Source: Bradyrhizobium sp. CSA112
Lineage (GTDB): Bacteria > Pseudomonadota > Alphaproteobacteria > Rhizobiales > Xanthobacteraceae
Length of the DNA: 64,000 bases
NCBI RefSeq assembly: GCF_029051645.1
Contig: NZ_JAACFS010000008.1
Coordinates: 171,224-235,223, forward strand
Direction of reading: 5' to 3'
Part shown: in pieces, positions 46,805-55,397 of the stretch
Layout: each line of letters begins with the position of its first letter
Position numbering within the stretch: the stretch's first letter is position 1
Translations under genes and position numbers: made by a program
Notes under the pieces: model-generated
Told to the model about the DNA's origin: nothing
What the model saw: the letters and a program-made list of their open reading frames with translations, nothing else
Database searches by the model: none

Positions 46805-46855
46805 TTAGGCGCAGGCGGTGCCGATCACGCCGGCGCCGAGAACGATGACTTTCAT
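46805..46855 (-). pseudogene. Remnant of a DadA-type FAD-dependent amino-acid dehydrogenase
   Basis: The reverse strand reads ATG and 16 codons, MKVIVLGAGVIGTACA, then TAA. This is the FAD-binding N-terminus of D-amino-acid dehydrogenases (DadA), with the GxGxxG fingerprint, truncated at once. A plausible Shine-Dalgarno (TTGAGG) precedes it, and it follows the Bug-receptor gene on the same strand, so it was probably the last gene of that operon. Only 51 bases remain. Confidence 0.75.
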
Positions 46856-46928
46856 GGCGTCGTCCGGAATACCTCAAGATGGACATCGAGAGCCCGATCC
46901 GCGTGACGCGATCAGGCTCTCGTTGCCG

Positions 46929-47903
46929 TCATTCGGCTTTGATGTTGGCGTCCTTGACGATCTGCTCGTACTTCGCCATCTCGTCCTTGATGTATTTGGC
47001 GAAATAGTCCGGCGTGGAGCCGATCGGTTCGAAGCCGAGCACCCCGAGCCGTTCCTTGACGTCCGGCCGCTCGACGATTTTCGCCACCTCGCCTTGAATC
47101 TTCGTCACCAGATCGGCGGGAAGACCTTTCGGCGCCCACAAACCGTACCACGAGGCGAAATCGAAGCCCTTCATGCCGGATTCGGCGACGGTGGGAATTT
47201 CGGGCGCGACCGCCACGCGCTTGGTGCTGGTAATGGCCAGGGCCTTGATGCTTCCGGCTTTCGCCAGCGGCAGCGAGGACAGCATCGGATCGGCCATCAG
47301 CTGCACCTGGCCGCTCATCAGGTCGGTCAAGGCCGGGCTCGCGCCCTTGTAGGCGATCACCAGCGTTTCGACGCCGGCATCGCGCTTGAGCAGCTCAAGC
47401 GCGAGGTGACCGGCCGACCCGAAGCTTGAGGTCGCGAAGGTGTATTTGTTCGGGTCTTTGCGCACGAGATCGAAGAATTCCTTGAGCGTCTTGGCCGGCA
47501 CGTCCGGTGCCGTGCTGACGACCAGCGGTCCCGACGCCACCAGCGTGAGCGGCGTGAAATCCGTGACCACATCGTAGGGGACGGTCTTGCGCAGGAACGG
47601 CGTCACCACATGGATCGAGGCCGTCAGCATCAAGGTGTAGCCGTCCGGCGCCGCCTTGGCGACGTAGTTCGCGCCGACGATGCCGCCGGCGCCGCCCGCC
47701 CGGTTTTCGACGATAAAGTGTTGCCCGAGCGTCTCGTTCAGCTTCTGCGCGATAATGCGAGCGACGCCGTCGACCGAGCCGCCGGCGGGATACGGCACGA
47801 CGATGGTGACGGTTCGACCTGGATAGGTGTCGGCCGTCACGGATGCCGAGGCAAACCCGAACAGGGCGATGCCCAGTGCGGCAATGAATTTAAGGTGTCT
47901 CAC
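46929..47903 (-). CDS. Bug-family tripartite tricarboxylate transporter substrate-binding protein
   Basis: A 324-residue periplasmic receptor. A signal peptide (RHLKFIAALGIALFGFASAS) precedes VTIVVPYPAGGSVDGVAR and FIVENRAGGAGGIVGANYVA, both diagnostic. The start is a GTG at 47901-47903 with AGAGGA upstream; a TTG further upstream is less likely. It is co-directional with the SDR and DapA-like genes (24 bases from the SDR stop) and probably imports the pathway's acid substrate. No TctAB permease is nearby. Confidence 0.9.
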   Translation of the reverse strand: MRHLKFIAALGIALFGFASASVTADTYPGRTVTIVVPYPAGGSVDGVARIIAQKLNETLGQHFIVENRAGGAGGIVGANYVAKAAPDGYTLMLTASIHVVTPFLRKTVPYDVVTDFTPLTLVASGPLVVSTAPDVPAKTLKEFFDLVRKDPNKYTFATSSFGSAGHLALELLKRDAGVETLVIAYKGASPALTDLMSGQVQLMADPMLSSLPLAKAGSIKALAITSTKRVAVAPEIPTVAESGMKGFDFASWYGLWAPKGLPADLVTKIQGEVAKIVERPDVKERLGVLGFEPIGSTPDYFAKYIKDEMAKYEQIVKDANIKAE

Positions 47904-47927
47904 GAAGGATCCTCTCAGCGTTTGCAA

Positions 47928-48707
47928 TTAGAAGGTTCCTGGGTAGCTTCCCCCGTCGATCAATATATTTTGGCCGGTGACGAAGCCGGCGTGTGCGGAA
48001 CACAGGAATGCGCAATAGGCGCCGAGCTCAGCCGGCTGACCGTAGCGCCTGGCCGGGTTGGCGGCCGCGCGCTCCTGCCAGATCTGACCGAATGATTTGC
48101 CGCCCGGCTCCAGCATGCCTTCGATGTGCCGGACCTGCGCACCGCCGTCGAAGATGCCGGGCAGCAGGTTGTTGATGGTGACGTTGCGTGCAACTGTCTG
48201 ACGCGACAGCCCGGCGACGAAACCCACGAGGCCCGAACGCGCGCCGTTCGACAGGCCAAGCTCGACCTGCGGAATCTTGACGCTGCGCGACACGATGTTG
48301 ACGATCCGGCCGAAGCCGCGCTCCATCATGCCGTCGACAGTCAGGCGCATCATCTCAATCGGGGACAGCATCATCGCGTCGAACGCGGCGATCCAGTCGT
48401 TACGAGTCCAGGTCCGGAAATCGCCGGGCAGCGGGCCGTCGGCATTGTTGAGCAGGATGTCGGGCGCGGGGCATGCCGCCAGCGCATCGGCGCGTCCCTG
48501 CGCCGTGGTGATGTCGCCCACCACCGGCGTCACCGTGACGCCGGTCGCCGCGCGGATCTCCGCGCAGGTGTTTTCCAGAACGTCGCGGGTGCGGGCCACG
48601 ATGGTGAGGTCGACCCCATCCTGGGCGAGCGCCATGGCGCACGCCTTGCCCATTCCGCGGCTGGCGCCGCTCAGCAGAGCCTTGCGGCCGCGGATACCGA
48701 GATCCAT
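47928..48707 (-). CDS. SDR-family oxidoreductase lacking the canonical YxxxK
   Basis: A 259-residue SDR. Cofactor loop LLSGASRGMGKA, then NNADGPLP and NIVSRSVKIPQ, and the C-terminal GQNILIDGG. Where classical SDRs carry Tyr-x-x-x-Lys this protein has LSNGARSGLVGF, so the usual catalytic Tyr and Lys are absent. Several SDR subgroups share such Ser-Asn-x-x-Arg replacements, so it may use a different mechanism or be non-catalytic. Middle gene of the DapA-SDR-Bug operon. Confidence 0.85.
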   Translation of the reverse strand: MDLGIRGRKALLSGASRGMGKACAMALAQDGVDLTIVARTRDVLENTCAEIRAATGVTVTPVVGDITTAQGRADALAACPAPDILLNNADGPLPGDFRTWTRNDWIAAFDAMMLSPIEMMRLTVDGMMERGFGRIVNIVSRSVKIPQVELGLSNGARSGLVGFVAGLSRQTVARNVTINNLLPGIFDGGAQVRHIEGMLEPGGKSFGQIWQERAAANPARRYGQPAELGAYCAFLCSAHAGFVTGQNILIDGGSYPGTF

Positions 48708-48726
48708 GGTTGCGTCGATCCCTGGT

Positions 48727-49668
48727 TCAGGCTGCGACGGCCGACAGCGGCTTGATGTTGTAGCCGTAGCGCTTGTCGAGGCCGAGTTCCTGAACGATGC
48801 GGATGCCCTTGGCCAGTGCCTCGCCTTCGAGATTGGTCAGCGGCTTGCGCAGATCGCCCGCCGGCATGCCCAGCGCCTTCATCAGCGATTTCACCGCCAC
48901 CGGATTAATTGCCGAATACGTGTAGTGCAGCAGCGGCAACAGCGAGAGATAGGCATTCTTGAAGCCTTCGGCCTCGCGATAGCTGGTCCAGGGCGTCGAG
49001 ATGGTGGCGAGTTCGGCTGGAGCGATATTGCCGGTCATATTGGCGGTGCCGTGTCCTCCGAGGCTCATGGTCGGTACCACCAGGCCGAGATTGGGGCTGT
49101 CGCAGCACATCACGGCGACATTAGGCTTGCCGGCTAGCACCTGCGCGACCTGGCCGACGCGTCCGGTGGATTCCTTGTGCACGACATAGTTTGGGTGCTT
49201 GAAGATGCGCAGCAAGTTATCCCAGTGCAGGTCGCTCTTCACCCGCGGCGGATTGTTGTAGATGCCGAGCGGCAGGTCGGTGGCATCGGCAACATCGAGG
49301 AAGAAGCCCTCGATGTCCGCCTCTGGGGCGCAGATATAGGCGGGGGCGGCCAGGATGGCGCCGTCGGCGCCGTTGTCCTTGGCGAACCTGACATTGGCGA
49401 TCGTCGTCTCTGTATTATTGCCGGTGCAGCCAAAGAAGATCGGCATGCGGCCGGTCTTCATTTTCGCCGTCTCGACGATGATCTGCTTCTTCTCCTCCGC
49501 GGAGAGCATCGAGCTTTCGCCGGTTGAGCCCATGATCAGGATTGCGCTGGTGCCGTTGTCTTCATGGAATTTGAGCAGAGTCCGAAACGCTGCGAAGTCC
49601 ACCGACCCGTCCTTGTTGAACGGGGTAATCAGGGCAACGAATGAACCGGTCAGCTTCTTATTCGACAT
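48727..49668 (-). CDS. Dihydrodipicolinate synthase/N-acetylneuraminate lyase family protein
   Basis: A 313-residue Schiff-base TIM-barrel enzyme. Key stretches: GSFVALITPFNKDGSVD, IMGSTGESSMLS (substrate-binding GSTGE), GIYNNPPR (Tyr) and VVHKESTGR (Schiff-base Lys). Such proteins may be lysine-biosynthetic DapA, but in catabolic operons they act as keto-acid aldolases or dehydratases, for example in hydroxyproline or hexarate breakdown. The neighbours favour catabolism. AGGAGACATGAG upstream gives a good Shine-Dalgarno. Confidence 0.88.
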   Translation of the reverse strand: MSNKKLTGSFVALITPFNKDGSVDFAAFRTLLKFHEDNGTSAILIMGSTGESSMLSAEEKKQIIVETAKMKTGRMPIFFGCTGNNTETTIANVRFAKDNGADGAILAAPAYICAPEADIEGFFLDVADATDLPLGIYNNPPRVKSDLHWDNLLRIFKHPNYVVHKESTGRVGQVAQVLAGKPNVAVMCCDSPNLGLVVPTMSLGGHGTANMTGNIAPAELATISTPWTSYREAEGFKNAYLSLLPLLHYTYSAINPVAVKSLMKALGMPAGDLRKPLTNLEGEALAKGIRIVQELGLDKRYGYNIKPLSAVAA

Positions 49669-49697
49669 CTCATGTCTCCTTTTCGATTTCTCGCAGT

Positions 49698-52052
49698 CTA
49701 GCGGTTGTCAGTTCCAATTGTCAGTTGTGATAGTCCGTTGAATGTCTCGTCGTTCGTTGCTGTCTGCGTGACGAGCCGCGGCGGGGACCACGCCTCCACC
49801 GCCGGCAGCGCGGCGTCCCAGCGCTCGACCTCGACAAGTGCGCTGAGCGCGCTCGGCCCCTGGGTCAGCCGGGACGTGCCGATGTCCAAGGTGAGCACGT
49901 TAGGGTTGCCGTGCCGCTCGGGCTCTCCGTCCGCCAGCGCCGGATCGAACCAGGCCCCGGTGGCCATGATCGCGACCCGAGGCCGCATGGCGGCCTCAAC
50001 CTGCGCCGCTGCGAGGCACGCCCCGCGATCGTTGAATACGCGGACCACGTCGCCGGTTTTGATGCCGCGTGGGTCGGCGTCCTGCGGATGCAGGCGAATC
50101 CGCTCGCGTCCGTGCAGCTTGTGGCCGCGCGAGACCGATGCCGGGTCCATTTGGCTGTGCAGCCGGCCGGCCGGTTGATGGGTGATCAGATGCAACGGCC
50201 AACGCTCGGCCGTGGCGCTGCCGAGCCATTCTGCCGGCGGCAGCCATGCTGGATGCGGCGGACAGTCCGCGTAGCCGAAGTCGGCGATGGTCTGCGACGC
50301 GATCTCGATCTTTCCGGACGGCGTCTTGAGCGGGTGAAGCTGCGGATCCCGGCGGAAATCGTCGAACAGCACGAAATCCTCGTCGGGCAGCGGCAACTCG
50401 ACAAAGCCGTCGGCCCAGAACGTGTCGAAGTCCGGCAGCGCGACGTTCTGATTGGCGGAGCCGGACCTCACGCGTTCATAGATCGAGCGGCACCAGGCCA
50501 TCTCGTCCCGGCCCTCTGTGAAAGCATCCTCGTAGCCGAGGCGGCAAGCGAGGTCGCGGAAAATCTCGAAATCATGTCTCGCGTCGGCGAGCGGCGCGAT
50601 GGCGCGGTGCATCGCGAACACGTAACGGTCGCGTGACGAGCCGCCGACGTCGCTGCGCTCCAGCGATGTCGTCGCCGGCAGCACGATATCGGCATGACGC
50701 GCGGTCGGCGTCCACCAGCTGTCGTGGACGATGATCGTGTCCGGCTTCTGCCAGGCCTTGCGCAGGCGATTGAGATCCTGGTGATGATGGAAGGGATTGC
50801 CGCCGGCCCAATAGACCAGATGGATGTCGGGATAGATCCCGCGACGGCCGTTGAACTCGTAAACGCCATTGGGCGCGAGCAGCATGTCGGCGATGCGCGC
50901 GACAGGAATGGCGCTGCGGGCCGGATTCGGCGGCGCCGAGACTTCCGGGCCTGGCAAGTCCGCGCGCGGCACGCCGACGCCGCTGAGCGAGCCGTGGCCG
51001 AACGCGAATCCGCCGCCCGGCAGGCCGATGCCGCCGATCATCGCGGCGAGCGCGATCGCCGCCCAGTAAGGCTGTTCGCCATGATGGGCGCGCTGCAACG
51101 ACCATGTGCAGGTGATCAGGCTGCGGGTGTTGGCCGCGCGCCGCGCGAGATTGCGAATGTTGTCCGCATCGATGCCGCAGATCGCCGAGGCCCAGTCTGC
51201 ATCCTTGGGCGTTGAATCATCCGCGCCCAGCAGATAGCTGCGCAACGTCTCGAAGCCGGTGCAATAGCGGTCCAGAAATGCGGCGTCATGCCGCTGTTCG
51301 ACCAGCAGCGTATGGGCGAGCGCCAGCATCAGCGCGGTGTCGGTATTCGGACGAATCGCGAGCCACTGGGCATTGAGAAACCCGGGTGCATCCGAGCGAC
51401 TGGGGCTGATCACCACGAATTCGATGCCGGCGGCTTTGGCCCGGCCGAGCCATGATTCCAGCACGTGCGAGCCGCTGCCTCCGGACGTCACCTGGCTGTT
51501 CTCGAGGCGCAAGCCGCCGAATGCGATCACCAGCCGGGTGTGCTTGACCACCGAGTTCCAGTCGGTCACGCGGCCGGTCACCGGCTGGTAGGTGCCGATC
51601 ACATGCGGCAGCAGAAACTGCGCCGCGCCCCAACTGTAGTTTCCGATCTGATCTACGCAGCCACCGCCGAGAAACAGGAAGCGACGTACCAATGTGCGCG
51701 CATGATGCAGGCGTCCCGCGGACGACCAGCCGTAGGAGCCGCCGAAAATAGCGGTGTCGCCGTAGGTGCCGCGCACCCGCGTCAATTCGCCGGCGACCAG
51801 ATCGAGCGCCTCGTCCCAACTCACTTCCCGAAAGCGATCGGCGCCGCTGCGCGGCCGTCCTTCGCGCCAGCCTTCGCGGATCGCCGGCCGGGCAATCCGC
51901 AGCGGTGAATGAACCATCTCCGGCATGGCGGCGAGCATTGGTGATGGCAGCGCGTCTCGGACGAACGGTTCGCATCCGATCACTCGGCCGTTCTCCACCA
52001 GCGCGTTGAACGCGCCCCAATGGGCCAGTGAAGGGGTTCGGGCAATAGTCAT
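49698..52052 (-). CDS. Molybdopterin-dependent oxidoreductase (BisC/DMSO reductase family)
   Basis: A 784-residue bis-MGD enzyme. The Mo-ligand Ser is in GGSYGWSSAGRLHHA near residue 110; other family stretches are YWAGGNPFHHHQDLNRLR, DIVLPATTSLERSDVGG and LHLITHQPAGRLHSQMDP. It lacks a Tat leader and an N-terminal Fe-S cluster motif, as in cytoplasmic biotin-sulfoxide-reductase types. It probably reduces a sulfoxide or N-oxide. The ATG at 52052 is chosen over a TTG one codon upstream. It is 29 bases upstream of the DapA-like gene, so probably first in that operon. Confidence 0.9.
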   Translation of the reverse strand: MTIARTPSLAHWGAFNALVENGRVIGCEPFVRDALPSPMLAAMPEMVHSPLRIARPAIREGWREGRPRSGADRFREVSWDEALDLVAGELTRVRGTYGDTAIFGGSYGWSSAGRLHHARTLVRRFLFLGGGCVDQIGNYSWGAAQFLLPHVIGTYQPVTGRVTDWNSVVKHTRLVIAFGGLRLENSQVTSGGSGSHVLESWLGRAKAAGIEFVVISPSRSDAPGFLNAQWLAIRPNTDTALMLALAHTLLVEQRHDAAFLDRYCTGFETLRSYLLGADDSTPKDADWASAICGIDADNIRNLARRAANTRSLITCTWSLQRAHHGEQPYWAAIALAAMIGGIGLPGGGFAFGHGSLSGVGVPRADLPGPEVSAPPNPARSAIPVARIADMLLAPNGVYEFNGRRGIYPDIHLVYWAGGNPFHHHQDLNRLRKAWQKPDTIIVHDSWWTPTARHADIVLPATTSLERSDVGGSSRDRYVFAMHRAIAPLADARHDFEIFRDLACRLGYEDAFTEGRDEMAWCRSIYERVRSGSANQNVALPDFDTFWADGFVELPLPDEDFVLFDDFRRDPQLHPLKTPSGKIEIASQTIADFGYADCPPHPAWLPPAEWLGSATAERWPLHLITHQPAGRLHSQMDPASVSRGHKLHGRERIRLHPQDADPRGIKTGDVVRVFNDRGACLAAAQVEAAMRPRVAIMATGAWFDPALADGEPERHGNPNVLTLDIGTSRLTQGPSALSALVEVERWDAALPAVEAWSPPRLVTQTATNDETFNGLSQLTIGTDNR

Positions 52053-52184
52053 CAAACACTGGGTTCCGAGGTGCCGTGGCGATCCCCCGCCGCAGGCCGC
52101 TGGCCGATGGGGATAGCGCGGACACCTCTTAGCGTGAAAAGAATCCGATGGAGAAGTGGGGCGGACGCAGGCGCCATGGCCGGA

Positions 52185-52907
52185 TTATGCGGCATTGCGC
52201 CGGGGCGCGTCACTCTGCTCCAGCGCAAAGTCGACGGCGGAATCAGCGTGCAACAGCGTGGAATCGAATGTCGGCAGGCCGACATGGTCCGGGCTGATCA
52301 GGAGACCTATCTCGGTACAGCCGAGGATCACGCCGTCGGCACCGGCCGCCCTCGCCTTGGCGATCACGTCGAGATAGCGCTGCCGCGACTGTTCCAGCAC
52401 GATCCCGCGACAGAGTTCGCCGAAGATGATGTCGTGAACGCTCGTGCGGTCCTCGGCATCCGGCACCATGGCGGCAATGCCGTGCTTGGCCCGCAGTTGC
52501 GACAGATAGAAGTCCTGCTCCATGGTGTAGCGGGTCGCGAGCAGCAACGGCCGCTTCACGCCCGCCGCCTTGACCGCCTGCCCGGTGACATCGGCGATAT
52601 GCAACAGCGGCACCGTCACAGCGCTTTGAACGGTATCGGCCAGCTTGTGCATGGTGTTGGTGCAGATCACGACGCACGCCGCGCCGGCGGCTTCGAGATC
52701 GCGCGCGAAGCCCGCCAGCACCGTGCCGGCCTTGTCCCAAGCATCCGCCTGCTGCAGCGCCACGATCTTGTCGAAGTCGACCGAGCGCATCAGCACTTCG
52801 GCGGAATGCAGGCCGCCGAGGCGATCGCGTGTCTGTTCGTTGATGCGCCGGTAATACACCGCCGTGCTCTCCCAGCTCATGCCGCCCAATAGCCCGATCG
52901 TTCGCAT
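52185..52907 (-). CDS. Aspartate/glutamate racemase family protein
   Basis: A 240-residue enzyme with the two catalytic Cys motifs VVICTNTMHKLAD and ILGCTEIGLL and an N-terminal MRTIGLLGGMSWEST. It matches the amino-acid/hydantoin racemase group, which interconverts L- and D-amino acids without PLP. The start is ATG 52907. A D-amino-acid product would fit the DadA remnant downstream. Divergent from the Lrp-type regulator. Confidence 0.9.
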   Translation of the reverse strand: MRTIGLLGGMSWESTAVYYRRINEQTRDRLGGLHSAEVLMRSVDFDKIVALQQADAWDKAGTVLAGFARDLEAAGAACVVICTNTMHKLADTVQSAVTVPLLHIADVTGQAVKAAGVKRPLLLATRYTMEQDFYLSQLRAKHGIAAMVPDAEDRTSVHDIIFGELCRGIVLEQSRQRYLDVIAKARAAGADGVILGCTEIGLLISPDHVGLPTFDSTLLHADSAVDFALEQSDAPRRNAA

Positions 52908-53005
52908 TACCGTCCGCCTCTGCTGGTTTCGAATCCGCGCCGAAACGATAGCAAGCATGGGATGCAACGTTGGTATCGAATTTTTTCTGAATCACACCAA
53001 TATGA

Positions 53006-53018
53006 GCAATGCTATTGC
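53006..53018. promoter_or_regulatory. Candidate Lrp-type operator in an AT-rich intergenic region
   Basis: GCAAT-GCT-ATTGC is a 5+5 inverted repeat in the unusually AT-rich space between the racemase and Lrp genes. Lrp/AsnC sites are often AT-rich imperfect palindromes of this type. The link is by position only. Confidence 0.4.
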
Positions 53019-53102
53019 TATAATTTGCAAGTATGAGATATTTGCTCCCAATATTTCGTTTGATTAAGAAATATACATTCAGCCTAAATGAAGGGCAACG
53101 TG

Positions 53103-53573
53103 ATGGATGCGATCGACCGCCGAATTCTCGATATCCTGCAAACTGACGCTCTCGTTCCCGTTGCTACGATTGCCGAAAAGGTGGGGCTGAGCCCCGCCCC
53201 CTGCTGGCGCCGGATCCGGCGGCTCGATGAGGACGGCGTCATTGTCCGGCGCGTGGCGCTGTTGAACCGACGTATGGTCAATCTGCCGATGACGGTGTTC
53301 GTGTCGGTCAAGGCGCCGCGCCACGAGGCCGCATGGCTGCAGGCATTCCGCCGGGTGATCGTCGATATCCCCGAGATTGTCGAAGCCTGGCGGCTCACCG
53401 GTGAAACCGACTATCTCCTGCGCATCGTCGTGCCCGACATCGAAACGTACGATGCGGTCTATCAGCGGATGATCAAGCGCCTGGAATTCTCCGGCATCAA
53501 CTCGTCCATCGCGATGGAGGAACTCAAGTTCACCACCGCCGTTCCGACCACCTACATCAAGGTGAAATCATAA
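53103..53573 (+). CDS. Lrp/AsnC-family transcriptional regulator
   Basis: A 156-residue regulator. The N-terminal HTH is MDAIDRRILDILQTDALVPV with GLSPAPCWRRIRRLDEDGVI, and the C-terminal RAM domain reads VNLPMTVFVSVKAP to AMEELKFTT. It probably senses the amino acid handled by the divergent racemase and its downstream genes. Start chosen at 53103 because AAGGG precedes it; the ATG at 53088 has no Shine-Dalgarno. Confidence 0.93.
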   Translation: MDAIDRRILDILQTDALVPVATIAEKVGLSPAPCWRRIRRLDEDGVIVRRVALLNRRMVNLPMTVFVSVKAPRHEAAWLQAFRRVIVDIPEIVEAWRLTGETDYLLRIVVPDIETYDAVYQRMIKRLEFSGINSSIAMEELKFTTAVPTTYIKVKS

Positions 53574-53623
53574 GTTCGGATCTTGGCTCTTGCCGCGGCG
53601 CAGATAACAGTTTTCCAATGCCC

Positions 53624-54562
53624 CTACCCCGCCCTTGCCGCGCGGCGCAGCGATTGCGGCGGCTGGCCGAAGGCGCGGATGAAGGCACGGCGCATCCGCT
53701 CCGGATCGCGGAAGCCGGTGGTTTGCGCGACGCGCTCGATCGCCTCGCTGGAGGACTGCACGCGCTGCCGCGCCACCTCAATGCGCAGCCGCTCCACCGC
53801 CTTTGACGGCGTCGTGCCGGTTTCCGCCATGAAGGCGCGAGTGAAATGCCGCGAACTCATGCCGGCCTGTTCGGCGAGATCCTCGACGGTGAGCGGCGCA
53901 TCGAGATGTTCACGTGCCCAAGCCAAGAGCGGCCCGAAGCGGCCGTTCGGCGCCTTCAATTCCAGCAGCGAAGAGAATTGCGACTGGCCGCCGCTGCGGC
54001 GGTGATAGAGCACCAGTTGCTTCGCGGTCTTCTGCGCGATCTCGTCGCCGTAATCTTCCGCGATCATCGCCAGCGACAGATCGATGCCGGCCGATATCCC
54101 GGCCGACGTCCAGACGTCGCCGTCGCGCACGAAGATGCGGTCGGGCTCCAGCTTCACCTGCGGATAGGTCTTGAGAAAGTGCCGCGTGCGCTGCCAATGC
54201 GTGGTGGCGCGGCGGCCATCGAGCAGGCCGGCCTCCGCGAGGACATAGGCGCCGGAGCAGACGCTGGCGATGCGGACACCACGTCTGGCAATAGCGCGCA
54301 CGAAGCCGAGCGTCTTCTCACAGCTTGCCGCCTGCCGAACGCCCTCGCCGCCCGCGACGATCAGCGTGGTGATCGCCGATGCCGACTTCAATCCCCTCGC
54401 GACGATCTCGACGCCCGACGACGACCGCACCGGCCCCGGCGTCACCGCCAGAACCCGGATCGATGGCGCGCTCTCGGCAAAACGCGCCGCGATCTCGAAT
54501 GCCGAAATCGGCCCGGCAGCGTCGAGCAACTGGAAATCCGGAAACACGAGAACGCCGATCAT
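53624..54562 (-). CDS. GlxA-type transcriptional regulator (DJ-1/PfpI plus AraC HTH)
   Basis: A 312-residue regulator. Residues about 1-175 form a DJ-1/PfpI class I amidotransferase-like domain (IGVLVFPDFQLLDAAGPISA, with ASVCSGAYVLAEAGLLDG). Residues about 205-310 form an AraC-type double HTH (AEQAGMSSRHFTRAFMAETG, IERVAQTTGFRDPERMRRAF). GlxA-type activators commonly control nitrogen-compound catabolism. It is divergent from the isonitrile-hydratase-like gene, an apparent regulator-enzyme pair. Confidence 0.93.
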   Translation of the reverse strand: MIGVLVFPDFQLLDAAGPISAFEIAARFAESAPSIRVLAVTPGPVRSSSGVEIVARGLKSASAITTLIVAGGEGVRQAASCEKTLGFVRAIARRGVRIASVCSGAYVLAEAGLLDGRRATTHWQRTRHFLKTYPQVKLEPDRIFVRDGDVWTSAGISAGIDLSLAMIAEDYGDEIAQKTAKQLVLYHRRSGGQSQFSSLLELKAPNGRFGPLLAWAREHLDAPLTVEDLAEQAGMSSRHFTRAFMAETGTTPSKAVERLRIEVARQRVQSSSEAIERVAQTTGFRDPERMRRAFIRAFGQPPQSLRRAARAG

Positions 54563-54596
54563 GATGCTGGCCCGCTTTTTGGTTTCTGTCCCAACT

Positions 54597-54639
54597 TGGC
54601 ATATGTCCTAAAACGAGGGAAAAATGCCATTTCGGACAT
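54597..54639. promoter_or_regulatory. Interleaved inverted half-sites between GlxA and DJ-1 genes
   Basis: TGGCAT (54597-54602) pairs with ATGCCA (54624-54629), and ATGTCC (54603-54608) pairs with GGACAT (54634-54639). Arrangement and location suit binding of the AraC-type regulator to the divergent promoters. Inference only. Confidence 0.3.
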
Positions 54640-54692
54640 GAAGCGACCATGGCAGAATACCTCTCGTCAAGCCAAATTTTCCGGAGGTCACG

Positions 54693-55397
54693 ATGTCCGC
54701 GCCGTCTCCAACGCCCACGCCGCTGCAAATCGGTCTCGTGTTGTTCCCACGGGTCACCCAGCTCGACTTCACCGGCCCCTTGCAGGTGTTTTCCAGCCTC
54801 CCCGACGCCAAGGTGCATCTGATCTGGAAACGGATCGAGCCGGTCACGAGCGACTCCGTGCTGATGCTGACGCCGACCACAACCTTTGCCGACTGCCCGC
54901 AGCTCGACGTCATCTGCGTGCCGGGCGGATTCGGCACCGACGACATGATCAACGACGAGGAGATGCTGGCCTTCCTGCGCAAGCAGGCCCCTGGCGCAAA
55001 ATACATCACCTCGGTCTGTACGGGCTCGCTGGTGCTGGGCGCTGCCGGCCTGCTCAAAGGCTACCGCGCGGCGACGCACTGGACGGCGATGGATTTTCTC
55101 AGCGCGTTTGGCGCGATCCCGACCAAGACGCGGGTCTGCGTCGACCGCAACCGCGTCACCGGCGGCGGCGTCACCGCAGGTATCGATTTCGCGCTGACGC
55201 TGGTCTCGCTGCTGCACGACCAGAAGACCGCAGAGGCGATCCAGCTCCGCCTCGAATACAATCCCGCGCCACCGTTCAATTCCGGCTCGCCGGACACCGC
55301 GCCGCCGGAAGTCCTTGCCCTCATGAAAGACAGGATTGCACAGGCGCAAATCCGCCGCGGCGAAATGATCAACCGCGCCGCCGCGCGGCTGGGGTGA
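54693..55397 (+). CDS. DJ-1/PfpI-family protein, isonitrile hydratase-like
   Basis: A 234-residue enzyme. IGLVLFPRVTQLDFTGPLQV and VPGGFGTDD lead to the nucleophile Cys in ITSVCTGSLVLGAAGLL. It resembles Pseudomonas isonitrile hydratase (InhA), which converts isonitriles to N-formamides. The GGAGGTCACG Shine-Dalgarno fixes the start. The divergent regulator is likely its activator. Confidence 0.87.
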   Translation: MSAPSPTPTPLQIGLVLFPRVTQLDFTGPLQVFSSLPDAKVHLIWKRIEPVTSDSVLMLTPTTTFADCPQLDVICVPGGFGTDDMINDEEMLAFLRKQAPGAKYITSVCTGSLVLGAAGLLKGYRAATHWTAMDFLSAFGAIPTKTRVCVDRNRVTGGGVTAGIDFALTLVSLLHDQKTAEAIQLRLEYNPAPPFNSGSPDTAPPEVLALMKDRIAQAQIRRGEMINRAAARLG

